Assembly: GCA_040399685.1 (NCBI GenBank)
Contig: JBBART010000022.1
Coordinates: 1-64,000 of the forward strand
Direction: 5' to 3'
Length of the DNA: 64,000 nt
Source of the DNA: CAIQQQ01 sp040399685
GTDB lineage: Bacteria > Pseudomonadota > Alphaproteobacteria > Acetobacterales > Acetobacteraceae
Position 1 is the first letter of the stretch. Each line of letters opens with the position of its first letter. The notes beneath the pieces were generated by a model. The model had not been told where the DNA came from, made no database searches, and saw nothing but the letters and a program-made list of their open reading frames with translations. Shown piece after piece: positions 18,695 to 28,368 of the stretch. Made by a program: the position numbers and the translations under genes.

Positions 18695-20479
18695 TTACCC
18701 TTTGACGACCTTTGGCGGCAGGTCGAGCTTCAACGACAGTTCCTTCAGACGCGCCGGGGACACTTCGGCCGGGGCCGACATCATCAAATCTTCGCCTTGC
18801 TGGTTGAGCGGGAACAAGATGACCTCGCGGATGTTTGGCTCATCGGCCAGCAGCATCACGATGCGGTCGATGCCTGGGGCCGAACCGCCATGCGGCGGAG
18901 CGCCGAAGCGGAAGGCGTTGAGCATGCCGCCGAAGCGGGCCTCGACTTCGCTGGCCGGGTAGCCGGCGATTTCGAACGCCTTGATCATGATTTCCGGACG
19001 ATGGTTACGAATGGCGCCCGATGAAAGCTCGATGCCGTTGCAGACGATGTCGTACTGGAACGCCTTGATGGTCAGCGGGTCCTGATTCTCCAGCGCCTCC
19101 ATGCCGCCCTGGGGCATGCTGAACGGGTTATGGCTGAAGTCGATTTTTCCTGATTCTTCCTCAATTTCGTACATCGGGAAGTCGGTGATCCAGCAGAACT
19201 TGAAGTCGCCGGCGGCGATCAGGCCGAGATCGGTGCCGAGCTTGGTGCGGACCTTGCCGGAGAATTTCGGCGCTTCGTCTTTCTTCCCGGCGGCGAAGAA
19301 CAGGCTGTCGCCCACGTTGACGCCACAGGCAACGCGGATCGCCTCGCAGCGATCGGCTTCCAGGTTCTTGGCGATCGGGCCTTTCGGGCCGTCGGCAGCG
19401 AACTGGATGTAGCCGAGGCCGCCGGCGCCTTCTTCACGCGCCCAGTCGTTGAGCTTGTCGAAGAAGCCGCGCGGGTTGGCGGCGGTGCCTGGCGCTGGGA
19501 TGGCGCGAATGATGCCGCCGCCGGCCGCGATCTTGGAGAACAGGCCGAAGCCGGAGCCGGCGAAATGCTCCGTCACATCGGTGATGATCAGCGGGTTGCG
19601 CAAATCGGGCTTGTCCGAGCCATACAGCGCCATCGATGTGTCATACGGAATGCGCGGGAATGGCGGCTTGGTGACGCCACGGCCCTCGGCGAATTCCTCG
19701 AACACCGCGGCCATCACCGGCTCGATGGTGTTGAACACGTCTTCCTGCGTCACGAAGCTCATCTCGAAATCGAGCTGATAGAACTCGCCTGGCGAACGAT
19801 CGGCGCGGCTGGCTTCGTCGCGGAAGCAGGGGGCAATCTGGAAGTAGCGGTCGAACCCGGCCACCATCGCCAGCTGCTTGAACTGCTGCGGGGCCTGCGG
19901 CAGGGCGTAGAACTTGCCGGGGTGGTTGCGGGCCGGCACCAGGAAGTCCCGCGCGCCCTCGGGGCTGGAGGCGGTGAGGATCGGGGTCTGGAATTCGGTG
20001 AAGCCGGCGTCGATCATGCGGCGGCGGAAGCTCGCGATAACGGCGGCGCGCAGCATGATGTTCTTGTGGACCTTCTCACGCCGCAGATCGATGAAGCGGT
20101 TGGTGAGGCGAATCTCGTCGGGATATTTCTCATCGCCGGCCACCTGCATCGGCAGCACGTCGGCCGAGGACTGGATGGCGACGTGTTCGGCCAGAACCTC
20201 GATGCCGCCGGTGGGCAAACGCGGGTTGATGGTGCCTTCACGCGCCACAACCTTGCCGGTGACGGTGATCACGCTCTCCACCCGCAGCGGATCGACGGTG
20301 GCGAATGCGTCTGACCCAGCCGGGAACACCACCTGGGTAATGCCGTAATGGTCGCGCAGATCGATGAACAGCAGGCCGCCATGGTCGCGCTTGCTGTGAA
20401 CCCAGCCGGAGATGCGGGCGTCTTGTCCGGCGTCGCTGGCGCGCAGGGCGCCACAAGTATGGGTACGGTAGGCGTGCAT
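18695..20479 (-). CDS. aspS: Aspartyl-tRNA synthetase (probably non-discriminating)
   Basis: AspRS charges tRNA-Asp, and in non-discriminating form also tRNA-Asn. The 594-aa protein has an N-terminal OB-fold anticodon domain ([12 protein letters not shown]), then class II motifs 1 (NRFIDLRR), 2 ([21 protein letters not shown]) and 3 ([13 protein letters not shown]), and a GAD insertion. His33 lies where His31 marks the non-discriminating enzyme of Pseudomonas. That fits the gatCAB genes in this window. ATG 20479 is used, because the upstream open frame runs into the rnd promoter region. It is divergent from rnd. Confidence 0.96.
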   Translation of the reverse strand: MHAYRTHTCGALRASDAGQDARISGWVHSKRDHGGLLFIDLRDHYGITQVVFPAGSDAFATVDPLRVESVITVTGKVVAREGTINPRLPTGGIEVLAEHVAIQSSADVLPMQVAGDEKYPDEIRLTNRFIDLRREKVHKNIMLRAAVIASFRRRMIDAGFTEFQTPILTASSPEGARDFLVPARNHPGKFYALPQAPQQFKQLAMVAGFDRYFQIAPCFRDEASRADRSPGEFYQLDFEMSFVTQEDVFNTIEPVMAAVFEEFAEGRGVTKPPFPRIPYDTSMALYGSDKPDLRNPLIITDVTEHFAGSGFGLFSKIAAGGGIIRAIPAPGTAANPRGFFDKLNDWAREEGAGGLGYIQFAADGPKGPIAKNLEADRCEAIRVACGVNVGDSLFFAAGKKDEAPKFSGKVRTKLGTDLGLIAAGDFKFCWITDFPMYEIEEESGKIDFSHNPFSMPQGGMEALENQDPLTIKAFQYDIVCNGIELSSGAIRNHRPEIMIKAFEIAGYPASEVEARFGGMLNAFRFGAPPHGGSAPGIDRIVMLLADEPNIREVILFPLNQQGEDLMMSAPAEVSPARLKELSLKLDLPPKVVKG

Positions 20480-20580
20480 CGTGCGAAATTCCTGCAGGGC
20501 GTTTGACGGCAGGAACACGCCGGGCGGCGTGCGTGTCAAGCTGCCTTCCAGTATCGGGCCTTCGTGTGTATGACGCTGTG

Positions 20581-21762
20581 ATGGCCATTTCCAAGCGCGC
20601 GGAATTCCCGCAACCCGACTTCATCACCACCACCGAGGCCCTGAGCGCCCTGTGCGACCGGCTGCGGACCGAGCGTTTCGTGACGGTGGACACCGAATTC
20701 ATGCGCGAACGGACCTATTGGCCTGAGCTGTGCGTGGTGCAGCTGGCCTCGGACACCGAAGTGGCCGTGGTGGACGCACAGGCGCCCGGCATCGACCTGG
20801 CCCCGTTGGGCGCGTTGCTGGCCGATACCGCCGTGATGAAGGTGTTCCACGCCGCGCGGCAGGATGTGGAGATCTTTGTGCTGCTGTTCGGCGATGTGCC
20901 GAAGCCGATGTTCGACACCCAGATTGCCGCCATGGTGGCCGGTTTCGGCGACCAGGTTGGGTATGACGCGCTGGTGTCCAGCCTGACCGGCGGGCAGATC
21001 GACAAGGCGCATCGGTTCAGCGACTGGTCGGTGCGGCCTCTGTCGCAGGCGCAGATCACCTATGCCGCCGGCGACGTGACATATCTGCGTCGGGCGTATG
21101 AAAAATTGTGCGAACGACTGGAAAAGGATGGCCGGCTTGAGTGGGTCAGCCAGGAAATGGCCGCCCTCGGCGATGCCTCCGGCTATCGCACCAATCCAGA
21201 GACAATGTGGGAGCGGTTGCGCCCGCGCACCAACAACCGCCGTATGCTCGGTGTGCTGCGCGCCTTGGCCGCGTGGCGGGAGCGAGAGGCGCAGCGCAGC
21301 AACATTCCGCGCCAGCGCATGTTGAAGGACGAGACGCTGCTGGAGATCGCCGCCACCGCCCCTGCCAACGCCGAGGATCTGTCGCGCGCCCGCGGCATCA
21401 CCCGCGGGTTCGCCGAAGGCAAGAGCGGCGTGTCCCTGTTGGCGGCCGTGGCGGAGGCCAAGGCGCTGCCGGATGACCAGTTGCCCGAGGTTCCGGGCCA
21501 CCGTGACAGCCCGAAGGCGTCGCCGGCGCTGGTGTCGTTGCTGAAGGTTCTGCTGGCGGCCAAATGCGAGCAGTTCCACGTGGCGCCGAAGCTGGTGGCA
21601 AATTCCGAGGATATCGACCGTCTGGCCACCGAACAGGAGCCGGATGTGGCGTGCGCCAGCGGCTGGCGCGCGGACGTGTTCGGGGCGGATGCGATGGCGC
21701 TGAAGTCGGGGAAGCTGGCGTTGGGCGTGGATGGCAAGAGGGTGAAATTGATTCGGAGTTGA
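20581..21762 (+). CDS. rnd: Ribonuclease D
   Basis: RNase D is a 3'-5' exoribonuclease that trims tRNA and other small RNA 3' ends. The 393-aa protein has the DEDDy nuclease motifs: TVDTEFMRE (Asp and Glu), [10 protein letters not shown] (Asp) and [11 protein letters not shown] (Tyr and Asp). An HRDC domain follows in the C-terminal half (LARWRE-like [11 protein letters not shown]). ATG 20581 gives the usual N-terminus, and the longer frame overlaps the aspS leader. It stands alone on the plus strand between aspS and the nrsF gene. Confidence 0.95.
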   Translation: MAISKRAEFPQPDFITTTEALSALCDRLRTERFVTVDTEFMRERTYWPELCVVQLASDTEVAVVDAQAPGIDLAPLGALLADTAVMKVFHAARQDVEIFVLLFGDVPKPMFDTQIAAMVAGFGDQVGYDALVSSLTGGQIDKAHRFSDWSVRPLSQAQITYAAGDVTYLRRAYEKLCERLEKDGRLEWVSQEMAALGDASGYRTNPETMWERLRPRTNNRRMLGVLRALAAWREREAQRSNIPRQRMLKDETLLEIAATAPANAEDLSRARGITRGFAEGKSGVSLLAAVAEAKALPDDQLPEVPGHRDSPKASPALVSLLKVLLAAKCEQFHVAPKLVANSEDIDRLATEQEPDVACASGWRADVFGADAMALKSGKLALGVDGKRVKLIRS

Positions 21763-21819
21763 GATGGCGGGCGTTGCCCGCCCTGCGCGACGCGATCCGG
21801 TTTACGTGGCGCCGCGCGT

Positions 21820-22479
21820 TTATGGCAAGGGCGGGTTCAGCCATCCCAGAACACGTCGGCCGATGGCGGCGTCAATGGTCACGATGACGATGGCGACGCC
21901 GATGTTCCAGATCAGCACCATGATCGTTGCGTCCAGTTGATGAAACAGCGACAGCGCCGTGGAGGTCATGCCGGCCACGGCGAGGCCGGCCGTCATCGTC
22001 ACCCGCGCGGGCCGCAGCCTGGCGGCGTGTCGCAGCAGCGCGAACAGCGCCAGTGACAGCGGCAGGCTGACCAGCAGCACGGTGGCAAAGCACCGCGCCG
22101 CTTCGCCAGGTTGCACACCGCCCGACGACAGGCTGATCCAATCGGTCAGGCAGCCATAGCCGATCGTGGAGAACCACAGCAGCATCGCCGGCACCGGCAG
22201 CCACAGCCAGGCCCGGGACCGATCCGGCAGGCTGGCGATCAGGCAGCCGATGCAGGCCAGCACCGCCGTTGCGGTGGAGGCCCCCACGGCGATGGCGAAC
22301 GCACCGGTGCCGAGTTGGGCCGCAAGGTCATCGCGCAGGCCGCGCTCCACCCCCAGCAACGCGAGCCCGATCACGGCCAGCAGCAACCATGATCCGGCCA
22401 GCAGCATCGGCGACGACAACCGGCGAACAGGCGGGGCGTGCGTGCTGAGCCGGGCGATGAGGTCCGGGGTATCGATCAT
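21820..22479 (-). CDS. NrsF family anti-sigma factor (DUF1109)
   Basis: This 219-aa inner-membrane protein has about six hydrophobic segments and a short cytoplasmic N-terminus (MIDTPDLIARLSTHAPPVRRL), the layout of NrsF/OsrA proteins. These hold an ECF sigma factor of the SigF group inactive until a metal or oxidative signal is sensed. Cysteines in the membrane region (ACIGC, GYGCLTDW) may sense redox state. Its start overlaps the sigma-factor stop by 4 bp, as expected for a sigma/anti-sigma pair. The assignment rests on topology and context. Confidence 0.85.
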   Translation of the reverse strand: MIDTPDLIARLSTHAPPVRRLSSPMLLAGSWLLLAVIGLALLGVERGLRDDLAAQLGTGAFAIAVGASTATAVLACIGCLIASLPDRSRAWLWLPVPAMLLWFSTIGYGCLTDWISLSSGGVQPGEAARCFATVLLVSLPLSLALFALLRHAARLRPARVTMTAGLAVAGMTSTALSLFHQLDATIMVLIWNIGVAIVIVTIDAAIGRRVLGWLNPPLP

Positions 22480-23069
22480 CGTTCGTCCTTCTCTCGCACC
22501 AGCAGGCGCCGCAGCGCCTGCATGCCCCGATGGGTCGCGACCTTCAGCGCGCCGACCGACACGCCGGTCTCGGCCGCTGCGTCGTGCAGCGACATTTCGC
22601 GCAGCTTGGTCATCGTCACCGCCAGAAGCTGGCCCTTGGGCAAGGTTTGCAGGGCGATGTGCAGCCCGCGCTGGTCAAACGCGCGGTCGGCCTCCTGGTT
22701 GTCCGGGGCCGCGAACGCTTCGTGCTCCAACGCCAGGCTCACCTCGCGGGCCGACATGCGTGCGCGGCGGCGCAGGCGGTCGCCGACGCGGTGCTGGGCG
22801 ATTCCGGCCAGCCAGGGCTTGAACGGCCGGGTCGGGTCGTAGGTGTGGCGCACGGCATGCACGGTCAAAAGAATGTCCTGCACAGAATCCTCGGCATCGC
22901 TGGGGTTGCGGTGCGCCCGGCCGGAGATCGCCCGCAGATAGGGGGTGATCGCGGTCAGCAGGCGGCGATAGGCGTGGGCATCGCCGTCCTGGGCGCGGGC
23001 CATCAGTGCTGACCATTCGTCCGGATGCACCAACGGCCCCGCATTCTGCTGGGATGCGGGGCCGGTCAT
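22476..23069 (-). CDS. ECF RNA polymerase sigma factor, SigF (ECF16-like) group
   Basis: This 197-aa sigma factor has region 2 (DAEDSVQDILLTVHAVRHTYDP, then PFKPWLAGIAQHRVGD) and region 4 (LREMSLHDAAAETGVSVGALK). The HTYDP...PFKPWL wording is characteristic of the group partnered with NrsF anti-sigma factors. It directs RNA polymerase to stress genes. The gene follows the ccdA-like gene after 2 bp and overlaps nrsF. The operon has a matching ECF promoter upstream (24296-24321), so positive autoregulation is likely. Confidence 0.9.
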   Translation of the reverse strand: MTGPASQQNAGPLVHPDEWSALMARAQDGDAHAYRRLLTAITPYLRAISGRAHRNPSDAEDSVQDILLTVHAVRHTYDPTRPFKPWLAGIAQHRVGDRLRRRARMSAREVSLALEHEAFAAPDNQEADRAFDQRGLHIALQTLPKGQLLAVTMTKLREMSLHDAAAETGVSVGALKVATHRGMQALRRLLVREKDER

Positions 23070-23071
23070 GG

Positions 23072-23800
23072 TCAGAAGCTTGTGGTCAGCGTGGTGAGCC
23101 AGGCCGGTGAGATCGACACGAGGGCGGTCTCAAGCACACGGTCCGCACCGGTCAGGATCAGGGCCGCCACGGCGAGCGCGCTGCCGCCGAGCAGCCACTT
23201 GCCGGTTTTGCCGCCCTGCATCATGCGGCCACGCCAGCGCAGCATCGCCTCACGCGACAATGCGCCCACCACCAGCAGCGGCACCGAAGTTCCCAACGCG
23301 AATGCCACCATGACAATCGCCACGCTGGCAAGGTCGCGCCCCTGCGCCGCCAGCACGGAGGCCGCGCCCAATGTGGGCCCCACGCACGGGCTCCAGACCG
23401 CGCCCAGCAGCACGCCGAGCAGGAACTGGCCGCCCAGGCCGCTGGGTGTCACGCGGTCCATCAGGCGGCTGCCGATGTTGCTGACGCCGCTGGTGGCTGT
23501 GGCGAAACGCTGTTGCAACGCGCCGCTCAGCAGCACCACGCCAACAAGGGCCAGCATGACGGCGGAGGCGGTGCGAAACACCTCGCCATCAAGCCCGATC
23601 GAGAAGCCGATCGTGGCAACGAACAGGCCAACCGTGGCGAACGAGACCACCAGCCCAGCGGTGAGGGCGTAAAGCCCCCAGCGATGGGTGGCGATGGCCG
23701 GGCCGAGCACGAGCGGCAGGATCGGCAGCACGCAGGGCGACAGAGTGGACATCACGCCCGCGAGAAAGCCAAAGAGAACCCGACCGAATTCGGCGCTCAT
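23072..23800 (-). CDS. CcdA/DsbD-type transmembrane thiol reductant transporter
   Basis: This 242-aa membrane protein has about six transmembrane helices. Two conserved cysteines sit in pseudo-repeated motifs, LSPCVLPILPLVLGP near the N-terminus and WSPCVGPTLG in the middle, which is the CcdA/DsbD-beta signature. Such proteins pass electrons from cytoplasmic thioredoxin to periplasmic thiol proteins. It lies between an exported thioredoxin-like gene and the sigma factor. A role in a periplasmic repair or redox circuit is likelier here than cytochrome c maturation. Confidence 0.9.
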   Translation of the reverse strand: MSAEFGRVLFGFLAGVMSTLSPCVLPILPLVLGPAIATHRWGLYALTAGLVVSFATVGLFVATIGFSIGLDGEVFRTASAVMLALVGVVLLSGALQQRFATATSGVSNIGSRLMDRVTPSGLGGQFLLGVLLGAVWSPCVGPTLGAASVLAAQGRDLASVAIVMVAFALGTSVPLLVVGALSREAMLRWRGRMMQGGKTGKWLLGGSALAVAALILTGADRVLETALVSISPAWLTTLTTSF

Positions 23801-23821
23801 GCCGGCAATCCCTGCCAGCGC

Positions 23822-24223
23822 CTACTGGTTCGCCGTCGCTACCAGGGCACGGATCGATTTGGCATTGGTGTCACCGGTCGAGCGAGATTTTTCGGCCTTG
23901 CCGTGGAAGGCGATCAGTGTGCTCTGCATCTGCGCGCCCATGGCGCGGACCACGTCTTTCTGGGTGTCGAAATCGACTGTGTAGACAACCAGATCGGCGA
24001 ATTCCGGGTCGGCCTTGATGGCGCTGAGAATCGGGCGCTGCTGGGCGCAGGTGGGGCACCAGCTGGCGGTGATCTCAACCAGCACCGGCTTGCCGGCCTG
24101 CTGGGAGGCAGCGAAGGCCGCCTGCGTGAAGGCTGCCTCGGTGGCCGCCTGGGCATGACCGACGGCGGACAGAAGCAGGCCGGACGCGAGAAGAATGGCG
24201 GACAAGAAACGTGAACGGCGCAT
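23822..24223 (-). CDS. Exported thioredoxin-like protein
   Basis: This 133-aa product has a signal peptide (charged start RRSRFLS, hydrophobic core, cleavage near GHAQA). The thioredoxin fold carries the active site SWCPTCAQQ. It resembles periplasmic thioredoxins that take electrons from a CcdA/DsbD-like partner, which is encoded 21 bp downstream. It is the first gene behind the ECF-type promoter and so the direct target of the sigma factor encoded in the same operon. Confidence 0.9.
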   Translation of the reverse strand: MRRSRFLSAILLASGLLLSAVGHAQAATEAAFTQAAFAASQQAGKPVLVEITASWCPTCAQQRPILSAIKADPEFADLVVYTVDFDTQKDVVRAMGAQMQSTLIAFHGKAEKSRSTGDTNAKSIRALVATANQ

Positions 24224-24295
24224 GAAAGCCCCCCTGGAATATCGATGTATGCGAGCGCCGCCGAAACATGTGCGGCACGCCTCGCATATTCAATA

Positions 24296-24321
24296 TTCGT
24301 CAGCGCGCGTTCAATGGTTAC
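24296..24321 (-). promoter_or_regulatory. ECF (SigF/ECF16-type) promoter of the trx-ccdA-sigF-nrsF operon
   Basis: On the minus strand GTAACC (24316-24321) is followed after 16 nt by CGAA (24296-24299). This matches the -35 GTAACC and -10 CGAA described for Caulobacter SigF promoters. The start codon of the first gene lies about 70 nt downstream. The presence of the matching sigma factor in the operon supports autoregulation. Confidence 0.75.
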
Positions 24322-24335
24322 ACAGACCCGCGCAT

Positions 24336-25544
24336 TTAAACCGAGGACAGCACCGCAGGCGCCAATCCGGCGGTCTTAGCGGCCGGGTGCGACGGGTTGC
24401 GGTAGCGCAATTCGCCATCCGAGGCCGCGTGCGGCGCAGTTCCCCCCAGCAGTTCCAGGCGCGATGCGCAGGTGACGGCCACCACGCCGCGGGCTTCAGG
24501 ATGGGTCAGGAACTGGCGGGCCTCGCCCTCGAGTACCAGCTTGTCACGCAGATGGCGCCATTCGGTGCGGTCGGTGTCTTCCACGAACATCGCCAGGATG
24601 CCAGGGCGGGTTCCGGTCAGGTGAGTGGGAGCGATGGCGGCCATGCGGCGGCGGATGGCCACGGCCACCTCGTCCTCGCGTCCGGCGCGGGCGGCGAGGA
24701 CGAACAGGCCTTGGCCAGCGGCGGTGACGGCCAGATGCGCCTGCGGGCCGAATTCGTGGCGCAACGAGGACATCAGGCTGGGGTCGGACGGCCGGTCGCC
24801 GGCTTGGGAGGCAGCAAGCATCAGCGGGTCGAGGCGGAGCACGCAGGCTTCGTCATGATCGGAGCGGTTGCTGGATTGCAGCATGGTGCGGATGCGGCCT
24901 TGCAGGGCGGCCAGACCGTCTTCGTCGCCGTTCAATCCTTGCGGCAGGGTCATTTTCAACAGATAGCGGCCGGGATGGCTCGACAGCCAGGTTTGCAGGT
25001 CGTCGTCAATCCGGTCGACCAGTTGCACCCAGGCGCCGCGATGCACGTCCCGCCCGTCTTCTGCGGACACCACGTCGCAGACCAGTTCAGCCTCCGCACC
25101 GTCGCGCGACAGCAGCAGATCGAACGGTGCTGCGTCTTCCAGGCCGGCAAACTGCACGGCAAAACCACGAGAGCGTTGCAGGGCGGCGGTGCGTAGCAAA
25201 TGGAAGATCGGCACCAGCGTCTTTTCATGCAGCATGGCGCTCGCCAGGGCGGCGCGGAAACGAACGCGGCCCTCGGGGGTCAATTTCCGGTCCGTGGCGA
25301 CAGCTTCGCGTGCAAGCTCCAGCACGCAGCCATCGGCGGCTGTCAATGAAGCTGGACCACCCGAACGGCGAAAGCGCTCGATGGTGATTTCAATGGCATG
25401 CTGCTGTGCCAGAGCGCGGCCGACGCGCTGGCTTCGGGCGGCGTTGCTCTCGATTTCGGCCATCCTGCTTGCCCAGCATTTCGTGCCGACGCATGAGATG
25501 AACGCAGCAATGGTCTTGGCGTGAGGCGAAGAAGATGAGGCCAT
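24336..25544 (-). CDS. Conserved hypothetical protein, 402 aa
   Basis: No function is recognised. The product is soluble, with no signal peptide or membrane helix. The first half is basic and helical (RSQRVGRALAQQHAIEITIERFRRSGG). The middle carries an acidic segment (ELVCDVVSAEDGRDVHRGAW). ATG 25544 was chosen because GAGGG lies 5-6 nt upstream, while the longer frame has no such site. The gene is alone between fabI-aroC and the ECF operon. Its upstream region holds a perfect GTTTTG-AC-CAAAAC inverted repeat, so it may be regulated. Confidence 0.7.
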   Translation of the reverse strand: MASSSSPHAKTIAAFISCVGTKCWASRMAEIESNAARSQRVGRALAQQHAIEITIERFRRSGGPASLTAADGCVLELAREAVATDRKLTPEGRVRFRAALASAMLHEKTLVPIFHLLRTAALQRSRGFAVQFAGLEDAAPFDLLLSRDGAEAELVCDVVSAEDGRDVHRGAWVQLVDRIDDDLQTWLSSHPGRYLLKMTLPQGLNGDEDGLAALQGRIRTMLQSSNRSDHDEACVLRLDPLMLAASQAGDRPSDPSLMSSLRHEFGPQAHLAVTAAGQGLFVLAARAGREDEVAVAIRRRMAAIAPTHLTGTRPGILAMFVEDTDRTEWRHLRDKLVLEGEARQFLTHPEARGVVAVTCASRLELLGGTAPHAASDGELRYRNPSHPAAKTAGLAPAVLSSV

Positions 25545-25645
25545 GGGAACCCTCGGACATTGCGCAGGCGGCGTGGCCGGCAATCGGAAAAATCAACTTA
25601 CACACATTACCCCGCCGCGCGAGGGAATTGTTAATGAAACCGAAC

Positions 25646-25659
25646 GTTTTGACCAAAAC
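25646..25659. promoter_or_regulatory. Inverted repeat GTTTTG-AC-CAAAAC, possible operator
   Basis: A perfect 6-2-6 palindrome sits in the 141-bp gap between aroC (3' end) and the 402-aa hypothetical gene (5' end), 102 bp before its start. A TTGACA hexamer overlaps it on the minus strand, next to the right half-site, but no good -10 follows at normal spacing. It is a candidate repressor site for the downstream gene. The binding protein is unknown. Confidence 0.35.
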
Positions 25660-25685
25660 TGTCAATTAATGTAGACACTACCACA

Positions 25686-26786
25686 TCAGTTGCGCGGCAA
25701 CGTCGCCATTATAGGTGCATCTGGGTTTTGGGCACGATGGCGCAACAGGTGATCCGCCAGAACGCAGGCAAGCATCGCCTCACCCACCGGCACGGCGCGA
25801 ATACCCACGCAGGGATCGTGACGGCCTTTGGTGAGGATGTCCACGTCCGCGCCCATCTTGTCGACCGATTGGCGGCGCGTGAGGATGGAACTGGTCGGCT
25901 TGACGGCGAAGCGGGCCACAATCGGCTGGCCGGTGGAAATGCCGCCCAGAATGCCGCCGGCGTGGTTGGAGCCGAATTGCACATGAGCGCCGTCCATCCG
26001 CATTTCGTCGGCGTTGTCTTCGCCGGTGAGGCTGGCTGAGGCGAAACCGTCACCGATTTCCACGCCCTTGACGGCGTTGATGCTCATCAGCGCGGCCGCA
26101 AGGTCAGCATCGAGCTTGCCGTAGATCGGCGCCCCCAGGCCCGGCGGGACAAAATCGGCCACCAGTTCGATGACCGCACCGCAGGACGAGCCGGATTTGC
26201 GGATGCCGTTGAGATAATCTTCCCAGGCGATTGCGGCCTCGGGGTCGGGGCAGAAGAACGGATTTTTGCCGATGGCATCCCAGTCCCAGCGGGCACGGTC
26301 GATCTTGTGCGGGCCCATCTGCACCAGGGCGCCCCTGATGCGCACGCCGTCCAGGATCTTGCGGGCGATGGCGCCGGCGGCCACCCGCATGGCGGTCTCG
26401 CGGGCGGACGAACGGCCGCCGCCGCGATAATCGCGGATGCCGTATTTCAGCTCGTAGGTGAGATCGGCGTGGCCGGGGCGGAACTGCTGGGCGATGGCGC
26501 CGTAATCGCGGCTGCGCTGGTCGACGTTGTCGATGCCAAGCGCGATCGGCGTGCCGGTGGTGCGGCCCTCGAACACGCCGGAGAGAATGCGAACCGCATC
26601 CGGCTCCTGGCGCTGTGTGGTGAATTTCGACTGGCCGGGCCGGCGCTGGTCCAGCCAGGGTTGGATATCACCTTCGGCCAACTCGATCCGCGGCGGGCAG
26701 CCATCGACGACGCAGCCGATGGCCGGCCCATGGCTTTCGCCCCAGGTGGTGACGCGGAACAGATGGCCGAAGGTGTTGTGGCTCAT
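25686..26786 (-). CDS. aroC: Chorismate synthase
   Basis: AroC converts 5-enolpyruvylshikimate-3-phosphate to chorismate using reduced FMN. The 366-aa protein shows [18 protein letters not shown] at the N-terminus, [17 protein letters not shown] in the middle and the FMN-site [16 protein letters not shown]. All are family signatures. ATG 26786 overlaps the fabI stop by 4 bp (ATGA). The longer upstream frame is the antisense-like shadow within fabI. It is probably co-translated with fabI. Confidence 0.97.
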   Translation of the reverse strand: MSHNTFGHLFRVTTWGESHGPAIGCVVDGCPPRIELAEGDIQPWLDQRRPGQSKFTTQRQEPDAVRILSGVFEGRTTGTPIALGIDNVDQRSRDYGAIAQQFRPGHADLTYELKYGIRDYRGGGRSSARETAMRVAAGAIARKILDGVRIRGALVQMGPHKIDRARWDWDAIGKNPFFCPDPEAAIAWEDYLNGIRKSGSSCGAVIELVADFVPPGLGAPIYGKLDADLAAALMSINAVKGVEIGDGFASASLTGEDNADEMRMDGAHVQFGSNHAGGILGGISTGQPIVARFAVKPTSSILTRRQSVDKMGADVDILTKGRHDPCVGIRAVPVGEAMLACVLADHLLRHRAQNPDAPIMATLPRN

Positions 26787-27622
26787 TCGACGTTGATGTC
26801 CGGCGCCGAGGGGTTCTTCATGCCGACCGTGTGATAGCCGCTGTCGACGTGATGCACTTCGCCGGTCACGCCGCTCGACAGGTCCGACAGCAGATACAGG
26901 CCGGCGCCGCCGACTTCCTCGATGGTGGTGTTGCGTTCCAGCGGCGAGTTGTACTGGTTCCACTTTAGGATATACCGGAAATCGCCGATGCCGCTGGCGG
27001 CCAAAGTGCGAATCGGGCCGGCGCTGATGGCGTTGACGCGGATGTTGTTGCGCCCGAGATCGGCGGCCAAATAGCGCACAGAGGCCTCAAGCGCCGCCTT
27101 GGCAACACCCATCACGTTGTAATGCGGCATCACGCGTTCGGCGCCGAGATAGCTCAGCGTCAGCATGGAGCCACCCGGACGCATCATCGCCGAGGCGCGT
27201 GCGGCCACGGCGGTGAAGCTGAAGCAGGAGATGTCCATCGCCTGGAGAAACACGTTGCGGGGCGTGTCGACATAGCGCCCCCGCAGATAGGCCTTGTCCG
27301 CAAATCCGATGGCGTGGACCAGAAAGTCGATTCCCTCCGGCCAGGTGTCGCGCACCACGGCGAAGGCTGCATCCATGCTGGCGTCATCGGACACATCGCA
27401 CGGCACCACGATCTTGGCGCCGACGCTGGCAGCCAGGGGGCGCACGCGTTTTTCCAGCGCATCGCCCTGGAAGGTGAATGCCAGTTCAGCGCCTTGCGCG
27501 GCGCAGGCGGCAGCAATGCCCCAGGCGATGGAGCGGTCGTTCGCCACCCCCATGATGAGGCCGCGTTTGCCGGCCATCAGGTTGCCCTTGGCGGGAGCGC
27601 GGGGGTTTTCGCCTTCAGACAT
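26783..27622 (-). CDS. fabI: Enoyl-ACP reductase (NADH)
   Basis: FabI reduces trans-2-enoyl-ACP in the last step of fatty-acid elongation. The 279-aa protein has the SDR-type cofactor segment [13 protein letters not shown]. The FabI active site Tyr-x6-Lys reads YNVMGVAK, and [13 protein letters not shown] precedes it. The N-terminus has an extra ~15 residues before [10 protein letters not shown], so an internal ATG at 27577 is an alternative start. It overlaps aroC and is divergent from pdxH. Confidence 0.96.
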   Translation of the reverse strand: MSEGENPRAPAKGNLMAGKRGLIMGVANDRSIAWGIAAACAAQGAELAFTFQGDALEKRVRPLAASVGAKIVVPCDVSDDASMDAAFAVVRDTWPEGIDFLVHAIGFADKAYLRGRYVDTPRNVFLQAMDISCFSFTAVAARASAMMRPGGSMLTLSYLGAERVMPHYNVMGVAKAALEASVRYLAADLGRNNIRVNAISAGPIRTLAASGIGDFRYILKWNQYNSPLERNTTIEEVGGAGLYLLSDLSSGVTGEVHHVDSGYHTVGMKNPSAPDINVE

Positions 27623-27753
27623 TTGACGTCATCCTCGGTGCAGATCAGTCACAATGCGCTGTCCTGACATGGTCGGGCCGCATGCGACAAGGGGGTGGTC
27701 TGGGAGACAGCATCGCGCGTGTCGATTAGACTGCATACAGGAGGCATTTTTCC

Positions 27754-28368
27754 ATGTCCGACACAGCCGTCTCGATTGCGATTCCATCCGAAATGACCGA
27801 CCCATACGCCCTGTTCGCCACCTGGTTCGCCGAGGCGGGGCGGACCGAAATCAACGATCCCAACGCGATGATTTTGGCCACCTGCACGCCTGACGGCTTT
27901 CCGTCCGCGCGGGTGGTGCTGATGAAGGATTACGATGCCCAGGGCTTCGTGTTCTACACCAACAAGGAAAGCCGCAAGGGTGACGAACTGCGCGAGAACG
28001 GTCGCGCGGCGCTGTTGTTCTATTGGAAGAGCCTGCATCGCCAGGTGCGCGTCGAGGGTGCTGTCGAGCACGTGACCGACGATGAGGCGGATGCGTATTA
28101 CCAGACCCGCGCGCGGATTTCGCGTCTGGGCGCGTGGGCATCCATCCAGTCCCGCCCCCTGCCCGACCGGGCCGATCTGGAACGCCGGGTGGCCGAGGTG
28201 GATGCGCGCTATCCTGGCGAGGCCGTGCCACGGCCGCCGCATTGGTCCGGCTTCCGGGTGGTGCCGCAGCGGTTCGAATTCTGGCAGGACATGCCGTTCC
28301 GCCTGCATGACCGCACCATCTTCACACCAGCCGGCACTGGCTGGACGACGTCGAAGATCTACCCCTGA
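27754..28368 (+). CDS. pdxH: Pyridoxamine 5'-phosphate oxidase
   Basis: PdxH oxidises pyridoxamine or pyridoxine 5'-phosphate to pyridoxal 5'-phosphate with FMN. The 204-aa protein has the family motifs [44 protein letters not shown] and the C-terminal [14 protein letters not shown]. An AGGAGG site lies 10 nt upstream of ATG 27754. Its stop lies within the tetranucleotide CTGA, at which the next frame may begin. Confidence 0.97.
   Translation: MSDTAVSIAIPSEMTDPYALFATWFAEAGRTEINDPNAMILATCTPDGFPSARVVLMKDYDAQGFVFYTNKESRKGDELRENGRAALLFYWKSLHRQVRVEGAVEHVTDDEADAYYQTRARISRLGAWASIQSRPLPDRADLERRVAEVDARYPGEAVPRPPHWSGFRVVPQRFEFWQDMPFRLHDRTIFTPAGTGWTTSKIYP

Noticed and set aside
25390..25665. Short 91-codon frame overlapping the gap before the 402-aa gene
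   Set aside because: It overlaps the start of the real gene in another frame, has no ribosome site and reads as mixed Cys/His-rich sequence.
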